Shown: positions 46,250 through 59,913, counted from the first letter of the stretch. The stretch is 64,000 nucleotides of DNA from Sipunculus nudus (GCA_026874595.1 CM049307.1:52633370-52697369), one strand, 5' to 3'. A program made the numbers and translations. The notes: generated from the letters alone by a model not told the origin.

Positions 46250-48040
46250 ATAGGAAGTCAGGCATGGTGTGCACCTCTTTATTGTGAGCATTTCCTTGTA
46301 ACAGGTACCTTCCTGTTTCAAGCACCTCTCTTTAATAGGCACCTCTCTGTCATGGGTGCTTTGCTGCTAAAGGCGCCTCTCTAAGTCTTTTATTTTAAAG
46401 GAACCTCTCTGTCATAGGCACCTCACTGTAATCGGCCAATCTCTTTTACAGGCACCTCTGTCATGGGCAATTGTCTTTTACCGGCATCTCTCTGTCATAG
46501 GCAACTCTTTTACAGGCATCTCTCTGTCATAGGCAACTCTTTTACCAGCATCTCTCTGTCATAGGCAACTCTTTTACAGGCATCTCTCTGTCATAGGCAA
46601 CTCTTTTACAGGCATCTCTCTGTCATAGGCAACTCTTTTACAGGTATCTCTCTGTCATAGGCAACTCTTTTACAGGCATCTCTCTGTCATAGGCAACTCT
46701 TTTACAGGCATCTCTTTGTCATAGGCAACTCTTTTACAGGCATCTCTCTGTCATAGGCAACTCTTTTACCGGCATCTATCTGTCATAGGCAACTCTTTTA
46801 CAGGCATCTCTCTGTCATAGGCAACTCTTTTACAGGCATCTCTCTGTCATAGGCAACTCTTTTAAGGCATCTCTCTGTCATAGGCAACTCTTTTACAGGC
46901 ATCTCTCTGTCATAGGCAACTATTTTACCGGCATCTCTCTGTCATAGGCAACTCTTTCACAGGCATCTCTCTGTCATAGGCAACTCTTTTACAGGCATCT
47001 CTCTGTCATAGGCAACTCTTTTACCGGCATCTCTCTGTCATAGGCAACTCTTTTACAGGCATCTCTCTGTCATAGGCAACTCTTTTACAGGCATATCTCT
47101 GTCATAGGCAACTCTTTTACAGGCATCTCTCTGTCATAGGCAACTATTTTACAGGCATCTCTCTGTCATAGGCAACTCTTTTACCGGCATCTCTCTGTCA
47201 TAGGCAACTCTTTTACAGGCATCTCTCTGTCATAGGCAACTCTTTTACAGGCATCTCTCTGTCATAGGCAACTATTTTACAGGCATCTCTCTGTCATAGG
47301 CAACTCTTTTACAGTCACCTCTCTGTCATAGGTACCTCTCTGTCAAGGGCACCTCGCTGTCATAGGCACCTCTCTGTTTCAGGCACTTTCAGGCCTGTTA
47401 TAGGCTTCTGGCTGTCATAGGCACCTGAGACCTCTTTTACAGGCAAATCTCTGTCATAGGCACTGCATTGTCATAGGCAGCCCTTTTACAGGTACCTCTC
47501 TGTCACAGCTGTCAGGTACTTCTCTGTTACAGGCACTGTTCTTTTACTGACACCTCTGTCACAGGCACCTCTCTGTCACAGGCATCTTTCTGCCATAGGT
47601 ACCTCTCTGTTCTGGTACCTCTTTATAATAGGCACTGTTCTATAACAGTTATTACAGGCACCTCTCTGGTACAGGCTTTTTTCTGTTACATTCACCTCTC
47701 TGTTGTGGTTACCTCTTTTATTACAGGCACATTTCTGTAACATTTAAGAAAGACACCTCTCTGGTACAGGCTTTTCTCTGTTACATTCACCTCTCTGTTG
47801 TGGTTACCTCTTTATTACATGCACCTTTCTATAACAATTATTACAGACACCTCTCTGGTACAGGCTTTTCTCTATTACAGGCACTTCTCTATTACAGGCA
47901 CCATTCTGTTGTGGGTACTGCTTTATTGTGGACATCCCTCTATTATAGGCACCTCTGTATTACTGGCATTTCTCTATTACAGACACTTTCGGTTATCTGA
48001 TGAAGCTTTTCCATCCCTAACCCTGTTTATGCAGGCACCT
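46250..48040. repeat. Minisatellite: 32-bp units in the core, 16-17-bp units at the edges
   Basis: The core from about 46471 to 47317 is about 26 nearly identical 32-bp units. Each consists of GGCATCTCTCTGTCATA (17 bp) plus GGCAACTCTTTTACA (15 bp). The two halves resemble each other, so the 32-mer is a higher-order dimer. The edges (46250-46470 and 47318-48040) consist of diverged monomers of type GGCACCTCTCTGTCATA. Few unit variants exist (CCGG instead of CAGG, CTATTTT instead of CTCTTTT), and they are interspersed, indicating recent unequal exchange. Confidence 0.95.
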
Positions 48041-51000
48041 CTCTGTTCCACAAATCATAGGCCTTTACAATGTCCATATATTTAGGGAGGTCCAACAGAG
48101 CTGTATTTTAGAACATAACTTGTGTTGAAATACATTAATACTGTAATAATGCCCCCATCATGTGGCATTTAAAGTTGTGTCTATGCTGAGATTGCATTTA
48201 ATGGCAAGAGTGGTTTTGTCTAGACAGTATGTGTTCTGACAGTGCAGATAAAGGGAACATGTTCCAACCACTTTGAAGCCAGACGATCACCAATAGAGAT
48301 AGGTTTGGATCTGCTCACATTGTAACTGCCAGACAACTTAGCTGTTCACACTGATTGTGAAAGTGAGCTATTTAGAACAATCAGAAGTTGATCACCTCCA
48401 CAGTGGGCTGTATTTAAGTCAATTTTTTTAATAAACTTTATTCATTAAATTGTTTTTTTTCTGATTAGTTTTATTCCTTCCATGTGGTTTAAGGGAAGGG
48501 ATCATTTGTAAAGCACATTTGTAAACAAAACACACAGATTTCCATTTCAGAGTCAGTCACCTCAGCAATAGGGGGTATCAAGACCAATCAAATTGATTTC
48601 CATATGTTAGTCGCTGTGGTTACTCTCCTTTATTGATATGACCTACCAGATCTATATGCATTTAATGTTAAACTTTCATCGTACAACTAGATATAATAAC
48701 TGATACTAGGCATTCTCCATGGCTCTGATGGTGATGTTTGGCATTCTGTAATGTTCATGCTTCTACACATATGCAGAACAGGTTATGAAGCTATTTTTAT
48801 TTCAAGCTTATTAATTATTATGTCCACACATATATCTACATAGGTTTTAAGCTTTACAGGAGAAAGAACATAGGAATTTTTGCTGTTATTGGCAACAGAC
48901 AAGGTTAGTGGGTGAAAGGCGTTTAGTTCAAGGCCAGATTGCATATTTTGATATTATCAGCTAAAATAATAAAATATCATACTAGGTTGATTTAAAATTA
49001 CCACAGTGTACATTATTTTATTTAATATTAAAAATAGAAATAAATAAAAATAATATAAAATATTTTTACATTACCATAATATGCATTATGCAATGTTTAA
49101 CCTTTGATTACTTCTGAAAGAGTGTTAGTATTGAGACATAAAGTCTGTTTTCTGATATTGGGGTCTTTGATCACAGATCAGTATGCACAACCAACAGCGT
49201 AATCCATCATCTGACTGATGGCAGGTAACTGAACCTTATATTTTCATCATGCAGGATTTGCATACGGTGTCATTGCTCTCGATGAGTGAAAAAGAAAGGG
49301 TTGGTGTTGGTAACTATATACATATATTACATGCATAAACCTAACTAATCTTACATAGAGGTCCTTTGTGTGGACTCCACTTGGAGGTGTGCCAGTCTGG
49401 TACCTTTCTAACAGAGTATGTTTCCCAGGTGTCACCCTGGGCCAGCCAACCCTGGTTTAAACACTGGTTCCTCCTTGAGAAACTGGCCATGCTTATCACA
49501 CAGCCTGTCATCTCCAGTCATCTAGTGATGTAACCATCCTTGTCCTTGACTAGGCATGGCCATGCCTCATGTGACACCTGCCATTTATTTCAAGATTTCA
49601 GATGAAAGTCTGTCAGACAACCTAATTATGATTTCCACCACAAGGACCCGTTGCACCATCCTTCTGCAGGGCTGAATTCAAACATGGCACTTTCAATGAC
49701 ACATACAAATGCTGATCATTTGAATCAAATGCAAATGCTAATGCAATTAAATATTTATTATCAAATAAGAAACCAAATGCAATAACAAGTATTAAATACA
49801 AACTCATGTCACTTCAGGATGTATTTATATTAGACATTTTTATTTTGCTTTCAACTGTCAGGTTAGAAGTGTACATGTATTATAATAAATACCTTTGTTT
49901 ATGGTTCCACTGAAACCAGTCAAGATAGAATATGTTATTAAAAAATATTACATTGTTCTTATTGAAAGGTTTTCTGTTCAGTTTTACACCCTTGAATGCT
50001 TTACCTCATCTCCAGGCTGTGTGACCTATTCATGAATATTAATAAGGCCCTCTGACCTTCAAGATTTTTATGCAAGGCTGCCCTCTATTGAACAAGCGTA
50101 AAACAAATCTACCAAAAGGCTGAAAAAAGTTTGCCCACTACATTATAATTTTCACCACCTATAGATTCTCTCCTAAACTGTTTATTTAAAATTAAAGCAT
50201 TAAAATAGAAATATAAGAATGCAGGATTTTTCATAATTTTAGCCTCTGATCAGGTAGAACTCCTAGAGCCGTGGATCTCTAATTGGGTTCCAAAACACTG
50301 CAGTTATGCACTGTCTCAGATAACCAATCAGACCACTTGTCTCTTTTGATCACCTGGCATCCAGGGTCCTGCACTGCCTGACTCCAGGGCACCCAGCTGG
50401 AGGTCAACAGGTGCATGCTGCCAGGTGACAAGTCGATGCTGCTGAAACTCCTGTCATCATGGTTGACAGTCCTCCAGTGCTGTGCAAGCCCAGGTGATGA
50501 CAACCCTGCCCTTCCAGGCTAACATGTAGAATATACAGTGATAAGCAACGGGTCTTGGATGCATTGCATGAATTCCCTATTGCCTACTTAACTATAAAGC
50601 AGGGAATAAAAAGTTTTTCCAACCTGGATTTTTCTGCCTACCCTGGATTTGGTCTGGGGATTAAAAACCCCCAGACAAGAGCCATACTGTGTTTAACATA
50701 GAATTTTCACTGTGTAGTCAAGTTTTAATGATGCAGTTACAAAATTCTCTGTATATTATTTCTTTGTGTCTTGCCTATGTGGGGTTTCAAGTGTCTCCAG
50801 ATAAAACATGCATTTTAACTACCACGAAGCAGACCTTTAAACCTTATACCAGGTGTTTGATTTGGACATATGAAAAACACTCTAGATAATTATATTATTT
50901 CTCTGTACTCTGAAAGCAGATAATCAGTTTATATATCTTGTCTGATCATGTTTCACAAGAGGCTGTAAATATATGAGCTAAACCAATGAGGTAAATGTTA

Positions 51001-51056
51001 CTGACCAGTGACCTTCATCTAGCATATTGTCTTCATTTATCTGCTCCTATCTCTTA

Positions 51057-51336
51057 AGCTAAGATTCCATATACATGGAATGCGGAATGCTTGTTGAGAT
51101 ATTTCATATGTGCTGGACCTACCAGTACAGTGGCATGCTATATTTTCTATATGTCACATTCATTTTACCATGTTGAACAGCAAAACTTGCTACATTTAGC
51201 TAATTCAGTTTGCCAGATATGCATTCTGCATGCAAGTTCTGTGCATATGGAATCTCACCTTCATTATTTGGTCAGTATCAATTTTATCCATATTCTGCAT
51301 ACTGGATCTGCATTCCATGCTTATGGAATCTTAGCT
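51057..51336. mobile_element. MITE with ~28-bp inverted ends, ~280 bp
   Basis: AGCTAAGATTCCATATACAT at 51057 is matched as reverse complement by the sequence ending at 51336 (ATGCTTATGGAATCTTAGCT), with GGAATGC blocks just inside both. Internal GCATATGGAATCT and CTGGATCTGCATTCC motifs repeat. A relative is at 59914. No clear target duplication, so the superfamily is open. Confidence 0.7.
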
Positions 51337-51609
51337 CTTTGTCAGTATATATACAACACGCACACATGCTGGATGAAGATAATAGCAGTAAATAAGGGGC
51401 ATTTCGATTTGTTTGTTTAAAAGAATATCAATAGAATTTTGAACATTTATATACAGAAAGGGAGGAGAAGACAAATGTACTGTTTGCTGCAGGAAAATTT
51501 ATATGTTTTGGCCATTAGCAAACAGGAAATCAGTAGGGGTGAGGTCGTTTGCTATATACTGAGGAAATTTCTCTTACTGTGTTTAAGGTTCTAATACAAC
51601 ATGTTGTGT

Positions 51610-52400
51610 GTGGGCTTTACATAAAGAACCATGTTCATATCTTTAATCTTCTTAGACAAAATGCCATATGACAAAATGTCCATGTCTGTAACCTTCATTG
51701 ACTAATGCTAGAGGACATTTATAATGACCATGGTGCATGTCTAATCTTATAGACAAAATGCAATTACATTATGTCCGTGTCTGTAATGTCATGGCCTAAA
51801 CGCCACCTGATATAATATCGATGTCTATAATATTCATAGACAAAATAGCACATGATATAATGAAAGCCCCGTTTACAATAGAAAATTGTGGTGTGGGCCA
51901 GACCGGTCAAAATAAAATGTGGAGCAGGCTACATATTATCTTGCGTTAACACTGTGCCGGACCAAGTGACCATTTAGAACATGCTACCCTGCAAGTTAGG
52001 CTGCATAGCACTTAACCTGCCTACAAGCTGCATTGCGTTTACACGCAATGCGCACTCCAATCCTGTTTTCACATGTACGAAGCACAAATGTAGGCCGCGT
52101 TAAATGCTGTCTGGATCGTGATAGAAAGTAGAACAGACTCAAACCGCTGGTCATTTTGTAGCATGCCCCATACCCAAAATCTTGGAAATCTGACATGTTT
52201 GGGGGACTTGGGGCGCTCTAAACGATGTAGAGCGCTCCAGAAAAACGTGTGTAAACGGGGCTAATGTCAAAGTCCTCATTGTCATATAACCCTAAGTTGT
52301 ATGGTCAATACAGACAAAATGTCACATGATTAATGTCTATATCTATAATCTTCATAGATAAATGTCACTGGACTTGTCTGTGTAATGTTCCCAGGATATA
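51610..52400. repeat. Degenerate ~55-65-bp tandem repeat (interrupted)
   Basis: Units of the form GACAAAATG-CACATGATATAATGTC-ATGTCTGTAATCTTCATA recur left and right of a 398-bp insertion, so the array predates the insertion. Confidence 0.65.
51865..52262. mobile_element. CpG-rich MITE with AGCCCCGTTTACA ends
   Basis: Perfect 13-bp inverted ends, AGCCCCGTTTACA (51865-51877) and TGTAAACGGGGCT (52250-52262). TAATG is present within a few bases of both ends and fits the tandem unit it interrupts, suggesting a TAATG-type target duplication. Inside are GCATTGCGT/ACGCAATGC (9-bp arms, 4-nt loop) and GGGCGCTCTA/TAGAGCGCTCC inverted pairs plus repeated GCGTTTACAC. It holds about 16 CpGs in 398 bp while its surroundings have almost none. 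Confidence 0.75.
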
Positions 52401-53320
52401 TGGGAAGACAAAGTGTTCATAAAAGAAAAACATAGTTTTGCTTACTGTGCAACATAGTTATTTCACATATTTGTCTTGGATTTAGGTAGTCCCTGTGCTT
52501 ATGTTCAGTTGGATTGTTAATACATTCACCACTGGGACTAGTAGGGGCTGAAGGCTCCCATTTCTCAGCCCACGAGGGATATAGTAAGCTCTAGAGAGTC
52601 TGTCTGACAACATTGTCATAACTATGTGCTGAAACTTAACATCTTTCCTGAATTACATTAGGCAGATTTGCTGCAGGTAGCAGCAGGGGGCATTGATTTG
52701 TTATATATTTAAAGCACTTGATTAAGCTTTAAATCAATATAGACATTAATAATCTGTTAAGGGTGAGCTGTGGAATGTATGCTTGTCAACTTTGCAGTGC
52801 CAGATAAGCCAGGATATTATACAACATTGCTTAGATAAAATATCAAAGAAAAAAATGTTGCAGACCCAAGGAATACAGATTAATCACTTCTCGGGGGTTA
52901 AGTAATTATGAGCTGTGATATAGAAAATGAAATTTAGAGAACTTAAAGTGATAAATTTTGGCTCATTTATGTTATAAACATTTTGTTGTAATTTTGATGT
53001 CATGGTCATATGGTTAAGAATTGGCAGACAATTAATTATGACAGGGGTGTTATTGCTATGGTGTAATTTTTGGTCAAAGATTTTAGTCAAAGATTTTATT
53101 GATAATATAAGACTAGGGGTATTTTCTTGCTTTTTCTTATACTCCAATCACACTCGGTAACTTTTCCACTACTTCCTGGAAAAGATGGGTGGATTTAGTA
53201 AGAACTTGTATAACCTATTAGGAACGCAGTAGACACCGGTAAGGATGTTGTATGATCTTCATGAGTACTGAGGATGTGGTCGTACTTTGGACATGTTAAA
53301 TAGTAGAATATATATCTTTG

Positions 53321-53325
<5 letters not shown>

Positions 53326-53372
<47 letters not shown>
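53326..53372. repeat. (TA)n microsatellite
   Basis: A TA array with one TTTA interruption near its right end. Confidence 0.9.
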
Positions 53373-53373
<1 letters not shown>

Positions 53374-54659
53374 GACACAACAGAAAAGTGTCTATGACCC
53401 TGTCTGTGTTGCACGCTCAGTTTGTCTGCTTCTTGACCCTCCTGGTGTTTTGGCAACATAATGTATACTGTAGCAGATAGCTGTTGTCGGAGTGTTGATT
53501 CCACTAAATGCTCAGAATAAAAAGGAAAAACACTGCGCTTGGCATTGTATTCACAAGGACCAGACTGATGCATTTAAAACACATTAAGCGTTTGGTCCAA
53601 TCTGATTGGTCATAGTAACGATGTAGTAACAACGCACTGGTGGTGTTGCATGCATGGTCATGCACATATTAAGAATGTAGTTAGAATGGTCAGACGCAGT
53701 GAGAACCTAGTAGACGCATAGTATGGACGTATTGTGAACCTAGAAATGTATTTCTTTTCCATTTTGATCATGTCCCTGTTGCGTTCATCAAAATTTTAAG
53801 GACACAGTATGGTCATCATGGTCTTCGTCAGAGTGTGATGGGGGCCTAAGTGAAGCATTCACATGGAGGTATCATTTATATATTTCCTTAACTTGACAAG
53901 AAAGTACTGTTTGGCTTCCATATTCTGCTGCCTCATTATTTCCTTTTATATACAGAATAAAGAGTGACCATTTTATATTTTATGTGAATCATACATTTTA
54001 ATAGATCTTCAGGAATAAGTGCTCCAGTGCAAAATGTAGCCCCATAGTTAATTGTGTTTTCATGGTATATCTTATTAATGTTCCAGGAACCAAGAGACTC
54101 AGAATAGGAAAATATTACCATAAGCTTATGAAACATCTGGCAGATTTGGGTTTATTGACGTTTCATCAGTGTTTATTGGCATATAGCTCAGCAGAGGCTG
54201 TGCATAACCCGTCATATAAATCTTCCCTAAGTGTACTTCGGATAAAATTTCCATCACTTGAGGATGTTCTTCTGTTGGAATATAGTGGAATGATGTCTGT
54301 GCAGGTGTAGTGAGTAGGCAATTACTGTCATATCCAGATTCTCAGGGACACATTAAATGTGTATGGGTGTAATTGTTAAGAGCTTGCTGTTGGAGGGAGG
54401 TTAAGATGACACTGTGGGGAATTACTTTATGACAGTCCTCATTTATATTTTGCATAATCCTATGAAAAGCAAACACTTAAAAATGCCAGTGTAATGCCCT
54501 GTTTGTTTTCTTAATTTTGCATGTAACAAAGAAGTTCTTGGCAGTTAGAAAGGCATCCATTTGAGTAACAAAAAGACAAACTTTTTAAAAGGGTTGCAAA
54601 GAATGCAAAGAAGGTGAGGATCTATCAGATAGGATCAAGGGCAAAGGTTTGATCAGAGA

Positions 54660-55350
54660 TTTTCTAGGGCTGGATAGGAAAAGTACAAAGGACTAAGGCT
54701 GGAGAAGATGAGACAAAGGAATAGGACTGGAGAAGAACAGACAAAGGACTTTGACTGGAGAAAACTACACTTTAAAAGACTTGGGTTTGAGAATACACAA
54801 AGGACTAGGACTGGAGAAGAAGAGACAAAGGACTTTGACTGGAGAAAACTACACTTTAAAAGACTTGGGTTTGAGAATACACAAAGGACTTGGACTGGAG
54901 AAGAAGAGACAAAGGACTTAGGCTGGAGAAAAGAAGTCAGGATGAGGGCAGGAGAGGAAAAGACATAGGACATTGAGAAGAATACAAAGGACAAAAGGAC
55001 AGAGAGAAGAAGACAAAGGACAAGATAGATTGTGAGGGGAAGGCAAAGATGAAAAGGTAGAGAGAAGAAGTCAAAAGTGAAAAAAAGGTGAAAGGTAGGG
55101 AGAAAAAGGATAAAGGACAAAAGGGGATAAGGATAAAAGGTAGACAGGAAAAACAAAGGTCCTAACATGGAGGAGAACAAAAGAAAGAGAAGAGAAGATG
55201 AAGGATGATGGATAGAGAGAAGAAGACAAAGGACAGTTAGGAGAAGATAAAGGACAAAGAATGGAGACTAACAGACAAAATACAGGATGGGGAAACGTGG
55301 CAAGCCATATAGAACAAAGGCTAGAGAAGAGAAGGGGAAAATGTGGTAAA
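54660..55350. repeat. Long polypurine block with 84-bp tandem repeats
   Basis: About 700 bp of strongly purine-biased plus strand (AAAGGACTAGGACTGGAGAAG-type units). ACAAAGGACTTTGACTGG begins at 54741 and 54825, an 84-bp period, with a partial third copy after it. The long minus-strand frame 54653-55180 is a by-product of this bias (Ser/Phe/Leu-rich), not a gene. Confidence 0.85.
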
Positions 55351-55984
55351 CAAAGGACATGTGATAAAAACTTATGGATATTTTATGAAGGTGGATGAAA
55401 GGTGACAAGAGGCATTGATTATTGAGAAAGATGAGTACTTCAGTCACAGCCAGAACAAGGCAGTCCTGATAATGTCAGAATATCTTTGTACTTGTCCTTA
55501 CTGCCATGCTGCAAAAAAAAAAAACAGCTGATTAAATTTTTTTTTAACTCAACCAAAAGTATTATATGTCATGAAGTGTTCAGTGAAACTTTGGAATATG
55601 TCAAGATGATGATCTGAGCTTATATTCACATTTTTGGGAACAAATCTTACAGGCATTGACAGATGGTGCACCTGTTGACCCCAGCTGGCTAGATCATTCC
55701 CAGGTGACAGTGATGTCTTAGGTGGTTTACTGTCTGGATTTAATGCTTGTACTGGTAAGCCCAAGCAGGTGTTGTCAGGCTTGTGTCTGGAGGTAATGGG
55801 ACATGACCCAGTGTTGACAGCACTGGATTTTGACCTGAGCAGATTCCTCAAAAAAAAAGTCAAAATTCCATACATAATGCATGAATCCATTAATAAGACC
55901 TGGCACAACTGGGTTTAACCAGTAAAGTGCAGTGTAAGTATATTGACTCCATTACTATCAGTGTCCAGTTGCTTCAGGATTAAA

Positions 55985-56110
55985 TGTCAGCTACCTGGAC
56001 AGTTGAGGGGTAAAATGCTCTGCTCCGTCTGCTGGCAACCTGGGTTTGATCCCCGGTGATGCTTTGGGTCATAGTGGCCGGGTTCATTGGGTTCTTTGGT
56101 TTCCTCTGTC
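55985..56110 (+). mobile_element. Old tRNA-derived SINE fragment
   Basis: GGTTTGATCCC (56043-56053) is a B box with its CpG decayed to TG, and TGGACAGTTGAGGGGTA about 45 bp upstream is A-box-like. The match is weaker than at 44045, and no tail is visible. Confidence 0.45.
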
Positions 56111-57926
56111 TACAAACACTAGTGTATGCCACCAGTTTGAGCCATGGAGATTGTCTTGATTAGTTATAATAACTACACATGTATTTGTACAATCCATGTA
56201 AAATAAATAGTTTGTAGTTTGTAATTAATATTAATATGCATTTGTGAACTGAATTATAGACAGATTCACCACTATTTAACCCTGGGTGATTGGGGCTTTC
56301 TGGAAACTGAATAATATTAGAGAAATTGTCAGATTTGTCCATGGAGAGTTAGACTTAACACATTTATTCCTGGACCTACATGACTGCTTTGCAAAGGACT
56401 ATTGAGCTGAAGTTCTCTGCTTACATAGTTTATCCTTCATTACCAGATAGATTTACACTTTTACCTGACAATCCCCACATGTTTATCTTAAAACAGTTGA
56501 AGTTGTTTCTTATGGACTCCAAAGTTAAAAGGTAGGGAGTCTCCTTGTCCAGAAATATCTTTCCAACAGTTCTCACATGTGTGCATTCTTGCCCATAGAT
56601 TGAATAGGATAATTAAATAATCTTTCAGTGGCAGTCATGCCATCTATTGTCCATGTATGTAACATATAAAAATATGACAACACTGTGTCCTAATTGCTTT
56701 ATTCTACCTGCCATTTAATATGACCTTGGGCAGGGCAGTGACATTTATACACAAGTGTTGTAATGTCTTGTGTATCTGCCTTTCAAGGGATCCTAAAGGT
56801 TTGTTCATGTATGCCTTTCAGCTATAATTAGGGTGTCCACACACATCCATACACTAGGTCTGACAGTGTATTGAAAATTCCACATTATAATGGTCACTGT
56901 GGTCTTATATAATATTTATAGATATTGAACATGGCAATTACCTGGCCTTTACTGGGAATAAGGGTGTATCTGTAGAAACTGCAGACCTAATTTACCAGCA
57001 GACATGGTGACTGCTATTATGTCTCATATAATATTTATAGATCCTAGAAGCATTGCTAACCTTGGCCTAAATCATATACCAATATTTCTTTATACTTAAT
57101 TGACTGGGGACAACATCAGCTCATACAAGAAAATGTATAATGTTTATTAACATGTTATCAGGAGTTAATGGTCAGGTATAAATTTATAATTTTATACTTT
57201 TTTAAATAAGGTCAGACCTATGGGTCAAGGCATTAGATCAAGGACAATTTATGTTTAGGGACCCCATTAATATAGTTTAAATATACAGATGAAAGTGTTG
57301 AATAACCTGTGAGTCCCCTAATTGCATTTGCGGGGGAAGCTGCATCGTAATACTATCAAGACTCTGTCAGCTAAGTTACACAGACCTTGATTCAGCAGTC
57401 TGGATGCTGTGCAAGTTGGCCCTAGTTATAAGATATAAGAATTCCAAAGTGTATAGTTCAGGCCTGTTTTGTAGTATCATGTATCAATAGGACCAGCAGA
57501 TTGTATAATGTGATCATAACATGACAAAGTGAAAGTGATTTATGATAATTATTATGTTCAATGTATTTGTAAAGTGTTCATTCATGAACATTCCATGGTC
57601 TGTAGAAGATTAAGTGTATCCCTGATGTAATTATTTTTCATTAGCTTGTTTGCCCAAAACTGTGCGTATCACGGGAAATTGCTAGTCTTAATATTTAATG
57701 AAATAGACTTATAGCTTGTAAATCAGAAAACCACATTGTTACCAAGAAACACTTAGGTGAAATCTAAAAAGAGAATTACCTTCCAGCAACCTTGAGGGCA
57801 GTGCCACAAGTTGACTTGATGTTACTCAAGAGAGTGTCCCTGTACAAAAGGTGACATTGATAGAATATCCTATACTCAGTATGCAGTGACCAAAAGAGTT
57901 ATTTTACAAGATTTTAGACTCGAGTA

Positions 57927-58104
57927 CAGTGAAACCTGTGTTGTAAGACCACCTGTGTTATAAGACAAGAAGTGGTCTTAATTCACAGGTGGTCTTGTTA
58001 AACAGGTCAGTTCAAATCAGTATAAATATTTTGGTACACTCAAGGGTGGTCTTAATAGACAGGTGGTCTGAGAAGCCAGGTGGTCTTCCAGACAGGTTCC
58101 ACTG
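57927..58104. mobile_element. TA-flanked MITE, Tc1/mariner-pogo-like, copy 2
   Basis: The ends CAGTGAAACCTGT and ACAGGTTCCACTG match copy 1, with TA outside each (57925-57926 and 58105-58106). The interior has GTGGTCTTAAT-(G/C)ACAGGTGGTCTT blocks, partly inverted. It is longer than copy 1 (178 bp), so copy 1 is probably an internal deletion derivative. Confidence 0.8.
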
Positions 58105-59179
58105 TATCACATATTGTATAGTGAAGATTCTAACTAGCAGAAATAGTCTACCATAATCATGTACACTGTATACCTCATATGTATACTACTTACCAACAGA
58201 AGGCATCACATGTCGATTTGTTAGAACACTAAGAGTGTCCAGCAGGTTGACTTGGTGAGACCATCAAATCTATATACTACTAAAATTGCCCAGTATGTTT
58301 GTTCCAAAAAACCCACAGAAACAGGCCATGACTGGGGCCAGTTTTGCTATCAGCTCCAGTCAGGTGCCCTAACTCACAGAATGCACACCAATCTGGTGCT
58401 TCCACTTGCATACATTTGAGTTTTGGCAGCATCACATCACAGGTCTGTCGTACAACATCACACTGCTCTCCACCTCCCCATTGCTGACTTTCACCTTGGC
58501 CCATTACCACAAAGACATAAATGATTGGTTCTGTATCCACCACCAGATGTTGCTATACCTTATGGGTCTGGGGAGTTTGCTACCTTATGTTTCTGGGGAC
58601 ACACTACGTGGCAATATACCTTTCCTCTGCAACGGGACCCAACAGGTCCCCATTTTCTAGTTACAAAATAATTGGTTGATGACAGGATAGTTGGGTACAT
58701 AAATAATGTGTCTGAGGTGCACCTTGTAGATTTAAAATGGAGATTATATGGTTGGGGTACACTGCTGTGTATTTCACAATAAGTGTCCCGACAGGCCTAA
58801 GACATAATTAGCTCAACCAGTATGTGTATTATAACTACATCAGTCCCCTTCTAAGGCCATATTATTGGAACGGCTCATTACCGGCGGAGTCTTGTCAGCA
58901 TTCATAGATTTGGCCCCGGGGATATAGAATGATCAAGTGTATTACATTGCTATCTTTGTGCCAGCGAATAAATATACCTGCTGATAGGAGCCTTCACCAG
59001 GGTTCTTAATACCTATCTAATGGTTATCCATTTTCACCGTTGTAATGGCTTCCGTTAGTAAATTTTCATCCATTATCAGGCAAGTTGTTTTCTCCGGAGG
59101 CCTTCGGTAGAGACCCTCTACAGTTTTATGATTGCTTATTAAGGTATCTTATGTTTAAGTAGGGGTTGTAAAGATTTTT

Positions 59180-59420
59180 GTACCTCTGTTATAATTGTAT
59201 TGAGCAAGAATGAAAATTTATAATGTAACAGAACTCTTGTATGCTGAACAGGGGTAGAAAAATACTGAATCTGCTAGTCATACTTGCAGAATATTTTATA
59301 TGATTTTGCACATGATCCAGATATGTTTTGTTCCTAGGTTATGATCTTATTGAGCAAGAAAATTATAATGCAACAAAATTCTCATGTGTTGGCCAGGGTA
59401 GAAAAATACTTGTTGTATTT
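59180..59420. repeat. Diverged ~152-bp direct duplication
   Basis: GTTAT-AT--TATTGAGCAAGAA, later AACAGAACTCT or AACAAAATTCTC, and GGGTAGAAAAATACT occur at about 59188-59265 and 59337-59412. Confidence 0.7.
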
Positions 59421-59913
59421 GTTGTCCTAGGTACACTCCTGGGACAGCGCAAAGACATAGCAATATTTTGCTCTGTCTGTATACTGCAAGGTTTACTTGC
59501 AGTTGATGATTTTGACACCAGATGGTGGAGAAGCATGCACTGAAAATAATAGAATACATCTTGTGTTTGATGCAACTGCTAGCCAGTCAGATACACTATT
59601 TACACTATGCTGTATCAACAACATGCGACATTATGCCAAATTCCCAGCTAAGGACTGGCTTACTGCTGCCTTAGGAGTATGATCCCCAGAGGTACACAGA
59701 CAAGGTCTGTCTGGCTCAAAACACGGTAGCGCCCTCTTGTAGCCAAAGCAAGCAAACCAAACCAGACAAACAGCACTGTACAGCCTGTACAATGCTCTGT
59801 GATACACCTTTAACACAAAACTTTTTTAAATTAAAAAAAAAAAATGTTGGGCATTCATAGGTAAATCAAATGATTTTAAAATGGTTCAAGTGTTCACACA
59901 GTAATGATGCAAA

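Noticed and set aside
46471-47317. Regular 32-bp repeats that superficially resemble a CRISPR array
   Set aside because: The 32-bp units follow one another directly with no unique spacers, and the context is a eukaryotic intron; it is a minisatellite.
54653-55180. Open frame of 175 codons on the minus strand
   Set aside because: It reads the polypyrimidine complement of a GA-rich tandem repeat, so composition alone keeps it open. Ser/Leu/Phe-rich with no motif.
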